A DNA stretch of 64,000 bases. It comes from Chamaecyparis obtusa (Eukaryota; Streptophyta; Pinopsida; Cupressales; Cupressaceae). This document shows positions 60,130-64,000 of the stretch, piece by piece. The position numbers and the translations under genes were made by a program. The stretch lies in the NCBI GenBank assembly GCA_027943335.1, contig BSBK01008428.1:684501-748500 (forward strand). The letters are read 5' to 3'. Every line of letters begins with the position of its first letter. Positions within the stretch are counted from its first letter, which is position 1. A model generated the notes under the pieces. It searched no databases. It saw nothing but the letters and a program-made list of their open reading frames with translations, and was not told where the DNA came from.

Positions 60130-61400
60130 TTGATTAGATATGTAAGATGATTAAATCAGTAATATATTGTCATTGATGTCAACTAAGTTTTGACAGTACT
60201 TATCTTGTAAGTTACTATACCCAAACATTTGTAGAAGGAAAAGAGATGAAGAACAGATATATCTACATGAGGAAAATGGATATAATAGATAAGGATAAGG
60301 AATACATTGGGTAACTTATGGATGAGTCTATGACCTTATGTTATTGACTTGATTATGTTGCATTCATCTATGATGAAGAAAAGAGAAAACATGTACCAGG
60401 CAGTGTGGTCGATTAAAGAATAATTTTAGTATACACTGAGTAGTGTAGTGTATACCGAGCATAGTATAAACTGAGCATGTTTACATTGATGCATTTCTTT
60501 TTTAACTGAGAATGAAGAAAGGAATCAAATGATTAGTTTAGCTGATAAGGATTGATGAGCTAGAAAAGTACCTAGAACTCAGTGTTGGAGATAATGTTTG
60601 TTACGAAGATCTACGGCTAACATAATTCAAAGAAGATCTAAAGGATGGAAACAAAACATGTTACTGACATATCAGCTGAGGAAGGTTTAAGCGGAAAAAT
60701 CAACAAAGGAGTATAAGTGGCAAAATCTGATGGATGAAATTAAAACTAGGGTTTCATGATGAAACTTATGTCAGAGGAAGGAGACTACAGAACTATTGCA
60801 TGGATAGAGCTTCATGCATGCCTGATCATACTGGTTAAAGAGAACCAAACTATAGAGATTACTGAGCGTCAGAAAGCTATAACTGAGAGATAGTAAGTTG
60901 CTGAATATTGTTGAAATAGAATTGATATATTGATCAAAAGATTTGAATGAGCATAATATAGATCTGAACATTTGCAATAGAAGTTGTATTGTAATAGGAT
61001 CACCTACTATTACATTTTAACCATTCTAAACAGATAAATTTCTTAACCTAGTGTACTAGAAAGTCTTGTAATGTCATTCATAGAATGTACATTTGTTATC
61101 CTGTCAACCCCATAGTGAATGTTGGTTGGATGATAATGGTTAGTGTTAAATCCTCTAACAAGGTCACACCTTAGAGTGTGTTTTGTAACCTTTAATAGGG
61201 TTGTGTCTTCATTGACCTCACTTCAAAAGAGTGAACAATTTTTGGGTTGTCGGTCCCAGGTGGTTTTTCCCTTTACAGGGTTTCCACGTTAAATCTTTTA
61301 TGTTATGTGTTGACTATGATGATTGTTTGTTATCATACTTTACATGTTGCATATTTGATTTGATCGGTGAATATACTAAGTGTATCATCTTAAAATGGAA
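60130..61400 (+). mobile_element. Degraded Copia LTR remnant
   Basis: The stretch GGTGGTTTTTCCCTTTACAG followed by GGTTTCCACGTTAAATC near 61260 is the U5 signature of plant Copia LTRs (compare C near 56530). Upstream are the ATGTCAACTAAG and repeated CTGAG-type motifs seen in the other Copia-type LTRs here. The usual C-rich U5 block and terminal CCAACA are missing. Ends are approximate and no target duplication was found. Confidence 0.45.
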
Positions 61401-61734
61401 GCACTTTCATGTTAAGAGCATTTAGCCCTCTAATTAAGTGGTTTAGGGTCATGATTGGCATCTTTGCATTCTCCCTTGTCTTCCACTTCTTTGCACTTGA
61501 TTTCTTCATTCTAGGTGAAATTAGAGTTAAGGTCTTAAGGACTTTCCTAATTTTCTCTCTTCCATGGCTCCATTTTCTAGGTAGGATTTAGAAATGAGAC
61601 CTCCTAGTCCTTCATCACATCATTAAAAGGATTTTCTATCTGTTCCTGGCACTGGGTCCTGTTCAGACATCAATTTCTAAGTTTCTAGCATCTTTGGGAT
61701 CTCTATTGCAGAACCTGACAAAGTTAGGGTCTGA

Positions 61735-61814
61735 GGTCAAAGTCGAGGTTGACCCTAACTAGGTCAAGGTCAACCTCAACCCTGACCAGGTAAAGATAGA
61801 CCTCGACCTTGACC
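61735..61814 (+). promoter_or_regulatory. Cluster of five W-box cores upstream of the element L TATA box
   Basis: TTGACC or its complement GGTCAA occurs at 61735-61740, 61749-61754, 61762-61767, 61768-61773 and 61809-61814, five in 80 bp, about 205 to 285 bp upstream of TATAAAAG. TTGAC[CT] is the core bound by WRKY factors, which act in plant defence and stress. Regulation by WRKY is inferred. Confidence 0.55.
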
Positions 61815-62020
61815 TTCCCCCCGCTAGGATTTCAAATTGTCATTTGCCTGTAATTTAGCTTTCAGGATAATTATTTCCCACCTCCGAGTCAGCTGTTTTG
61901 GGTTCTGAAATGGTAAATCCTTTAATTGTATTTAATCAAGGTATATTTTCTAAAGGTGAGGACCTAATTGGGATTTAATTCTCCAAGGTGGCCCATCTAG
62001 AGGAGTGTGCCCTAGATCAC

Positions 62021-62028
62021 TATAAAAG
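62021..62028 (+). promoter_or_regulatory. TATA box of element L LTR
   Basis: TATAAAAG in the context CACTATAAAAGGAGGCC; a good match to the plant TATA consensus. Confidence 0.65.
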
Positions 62029-63059
62029 GAGGCCTTCCTCTCTCATTTTATATATCTCATCCAAGCAATCAAGCTCTCAAGTTCTCAAGGTGATCAAGCA
62101 AGCATTCATTCAAGTATTCAAGTCTTATTCTTCATCCAAGTTCTCCATTAAAGATCAAGGATTCAAGCATTCAAGCTATTGAAGGGATTTGGCTCAGGCA
62201 TTCAAGATCTATCATTCAAACCCTAGATCTAGCCACCATGGTGGTGTGATCTTCCTTCAAGATCCTTTGTTCATCTTCAAGATCCATATCATTGTTTCCT
62301 CAAGGTGGATTTCAAGCATACAATCATGGAGGTTTGATGATGTTATGTTCAAGCTTTCATATCAATATATTCGATTACATTCCAAATACATTAGCATATC
62401 TATTGAATTGCATAGCTTCATTGTTAGATTTATTTCTACTACTTGCTAGCATTCTCCTATTTCAATTTCAATATTAAGGTTGATTCCAAACTAGGGTTTG
62501 ACCAAGGCAAACCCCCCCCCCCCCCCAAAACAAACAACAAAACCATTTTTCTTATAGGCACAAGTGTGGAATCTCAGATCTGAGAGAAAATTTGGATACC
62601 CTTTTTGGCAATCTTTCAAGATCTGCGAATAGAATCGGAATTGGACTTCAAATAAATAATGTGGTCTTTGACCTTTTAAAAGGTCAAAGTTGACCTGTGT
62701 GAATTTGGAGAAAAGATTTATGGGTTTTGTCTGCCTCGACATTTCCAATCCAGAACAGGTCATGAAATCTTCAGAAAGTTCATACAAAAGCCAGAATTCA
62801 GCATTTTCCAGATCTACCCTAATTCAAGGTTAGTATTTGCACTTCAATTATTTCAGATTTCAAGCTTAATCCAACTATAGGGAAGTATAGGGTTTCTCTC
62901 TCTCTTTCATATTCTTCATAGATTGATTCAATTGTGTATTAACCTCTTGGTTGATCAAATTGGATCTCTCCTTTGGGAATTTGGATTTAGGAGTGAATCT
63001 TACATTTTCCCCACACACTTACACAAATAGAGGTGATTCCAAATTACTTCTATTCATTT

Positions 63060-63071
63060 TGGTGAACCCGA
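63060..63071 (+). other. Candidate primer binding site of element L
   Basis: TGGTGAACCCGA, beginning with TGG (complement of tRNA CCA) three bases after a CA terminus. It is not the initiator-Met type used by the Copia-like elements here; the tRNA is not identified. Confidence 0.5.
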
Positions 63072-63202
63072 CTAGCTTACTCTCTTTCTTTTTGGTGTTA
63101 GATTTCCTTTTTTGATCTAGTTTATGCTCTTGCATTTTACATTCAAAAATACAAAAAAATCTATATATTCAATAAAATACAAAAACATTTCTTACCTTTA
63201 CT

Positions 63203-63589
63203 ATGGAGATTGTTAAGATGTTTTGGGGCATGGCTATGTTCTTTATTACTCTTCTTTTAGCATCTCTTTATCATACCTATGATTTTTATGAGAGTATCAT
63301 TTATTTCATTATGTTGATGACCCTTCATTTTGCTTTTGCCTGTGCTTTTGTGAAGTTGACTGATACTAGTCTACCTACATTTAAAACTTTTCTTAGGGAT
63401 CTCTGTGGTAGCCTTATTCATCTTTTAGATTATGTGAAGAATTTGGTAGATGATACACCATCTCCTAATCTTCATCCTAATCCTATTAATCCTGTTCTTC
63501 ATTCTAATCTTCCTATTTTGATAACTGATTCTCCATCTGTTAATCCTCGCTCTTCCCGTACTTATGATGGGATTCAAGCTATAGTGTAG
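63203..63589 (+). CDS. Element L leader ORF: short protein with two predicted membrane helices
   Basis: 128 codons from ATGGAGATTGTTAAG to TAG. Residues 5-25 (MFWGMAMFFITLLLASLYH) and about 30-50 (ESIIYFIMLMTLHFAFACAF) are hydrophobic enough to span membranes. Residues 60-128 are Pro, Asn and Ser rich. It lies about 130 bp after the candidate primer site, where gag would normally start, and the same frame continues past the TAG for 15 more codons to a second TAG, so it may once have been longer. I do not recognise a family; a gag leader, a signal-anchor fusion or a captured piece are all possible. Confidence 0.5.
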   Translation: MEIVKMFWGMAMFFITLLLASLYHTYDFYESIIYFIMLMTLHFAFACAFVKLTDTSLPTFKTFLRDLCGSLIHLLDYVKNLVDDTPSPNLHPNPINPVLHSNLPILITDSPSVNPRSSRTYDGIQAIV

Positions 63590-63660
63590 GATGCGGATGT
63601 GCAAGATTTCTTTGATTTACCTCCTCCTCTTGTCTAGGATGATATTAAAGGAAAGGTACA

Positions 63661-64000
63661 AAAAATTCTTCAAAACCTACTATCCCACCTTATATGACCT
63701 TTACTCATGAACATGATAAACAATCACCTTCTGTAGAAGCTTTGCATACTATGTACACTACTGGATATAATATGGTGACTAAACAAGGTTATAACAGTTT
63801 AGGGTTAGGATTTAATGAACATGGTATTAAATTTCCCATTAATATACCTCCTAAACTAGATATGTGTGGTGTTGCAACTTCTAAATCTCAAGTCAAGTTA
63901 AGTGGTGTGGATCTTCATCCTCCCCTTAATGCTCCTTTCTCTACACCTCTAATGGATAATCCCAACACTCGTCAAGAAATTGCTAAGACAGTATATGTGG
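63661..64000 (+). CDS. Element L second frame, open to window end, with a G-patch-like stretch
   Basis: An open frame of at least 113 codons in a different phase from the leader ORF, with no stop before the window ends. It contains GYNMVTKQGYNSLGLGFNEH followed by GIKFPI, which resembles a G-patch (spaced aromatic and Gly residues with GLG and HGI), an RNA-binding motif seen in some retroelement polyproteins. The remainder is Pro/Ser rich. It probably belongs to the same polyprotein as the leader ORF after a frameshift near 63655. Not confirmed. Confidence 0.45.

Larger units (their letters stand above)
61410..63056 (+). repeat. Putative 5' LTR of element L
   Basis: About 1.65 kb from TGTTAAGAGC to TTCTATTCA, three bases before the primer site. 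Contains TATAAAAG at 62021-62028, followed by a CAAG/TTCAAG-rich transcribed leader, a run of 15 C at 62512-62526 and a 24-bp perfect palindrome at 62666-62689. The left end is inferred only from the terminal motif. Confidence 0.5.
61410..64000 (+). mobile_element. Element L: LTR retrotransposon (probably Ty3/Gypsy), truncated by the window end
   Basis: A putative 5' LTR (61410-63056) with TATA box, followed by a candidate primer site TGGTGAACCCGA (63060-63071) and two open frames. Neither pol nor the 3' LTR lies in the window. The LTR start (TGTTAAGAGCATTTAGCCC) resembles that of the solo LTR at 58221. Superfamily assignment is tentative. Confidence 0.6.

Noticed and set aside
62512..62526. 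Run of 15 C as a functional element
   Set aside because: A homopolymer of this length is more likely a slippage tract or assembly uncertainty.
1..64000. CRISPR arrays, operons, ribosome binding sites, rRNA and tRNA genes
   Set aside because: None seen. Repeats are LTRs and primer-site matches; the short tRNA-like matches are primer binding sites, not tRNA genes.

Overview
This is plant nuclear DNA made almost entirely of nested LTR retrotransposons. I see no intact host gene, rRNA, tRNA or CRISPR array. The depth of nesting, many solo LTRs and very long LTRs suggest a large-genome seed plant, possibly a gymnosperm; the sequence alone does not fix the species.

Layout. Positions 1-5955 hold element A, a minus-strand non-autonomous LTR element cut by the window edge. 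After an AT-rich spacer (5956-7189) lies a LINE ORF1 fragment (7190-7422) that resumes at 56707. It was split by one Ty1/Copia insertion, element C (7423-56706, target duplication GTAAG). Removing the insertions inside C gives an ordinary Copia of about 6.9 kb with 1.25-kb LTRs. Inserted in C, each with its own 5-bp target duplication, are: a solo LTR of Gypsy element I (7549-8317), element B (8968-23453), solo LTR J (25261-26507), solo LTR H (27933-30701), giant element F (31020-49808) and Gypsy chromovirus I (49871-54151). B was itself hit by solo LTR D, a TRIM and the 4.9-kb solo LTR E. F was hit by small element G. Positions 58221-64000 hold another probable solo LTR, a worn Copia LTR and the start of a further LTR element (L) with a TATA box and a WRKY-type W-box cluster.

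Two things stand out. (1) F, a Tat/Ogre-like element, has 6.3-kb LTRs that carry spliced-looking fragments of three host genes in the element's sense direction: VPS41, acetyl-CoA synthetase and cullin-1. Both LTRs have them. (2) A and B have Copia-type LTRs and initiator-Met primer sites but no pol. Each carries a coiled-coil plus CCHC-knuckle gag-like protein followed by a very long second ORF (about 1,080+ codons), and the two ORFs are homologous to each other. This looks like a non-autonomous superfamily with its own large protein. F encodes only a gag plus a long acidic tail, so F, A and B would all need pol from other elements.

Family names are from recall, not database searches. Most coding regions are pseudogenes; many premature stops and lost zinc-knuckle cysteines fit C-to-T (G-to-A) decay of methylated DNA.
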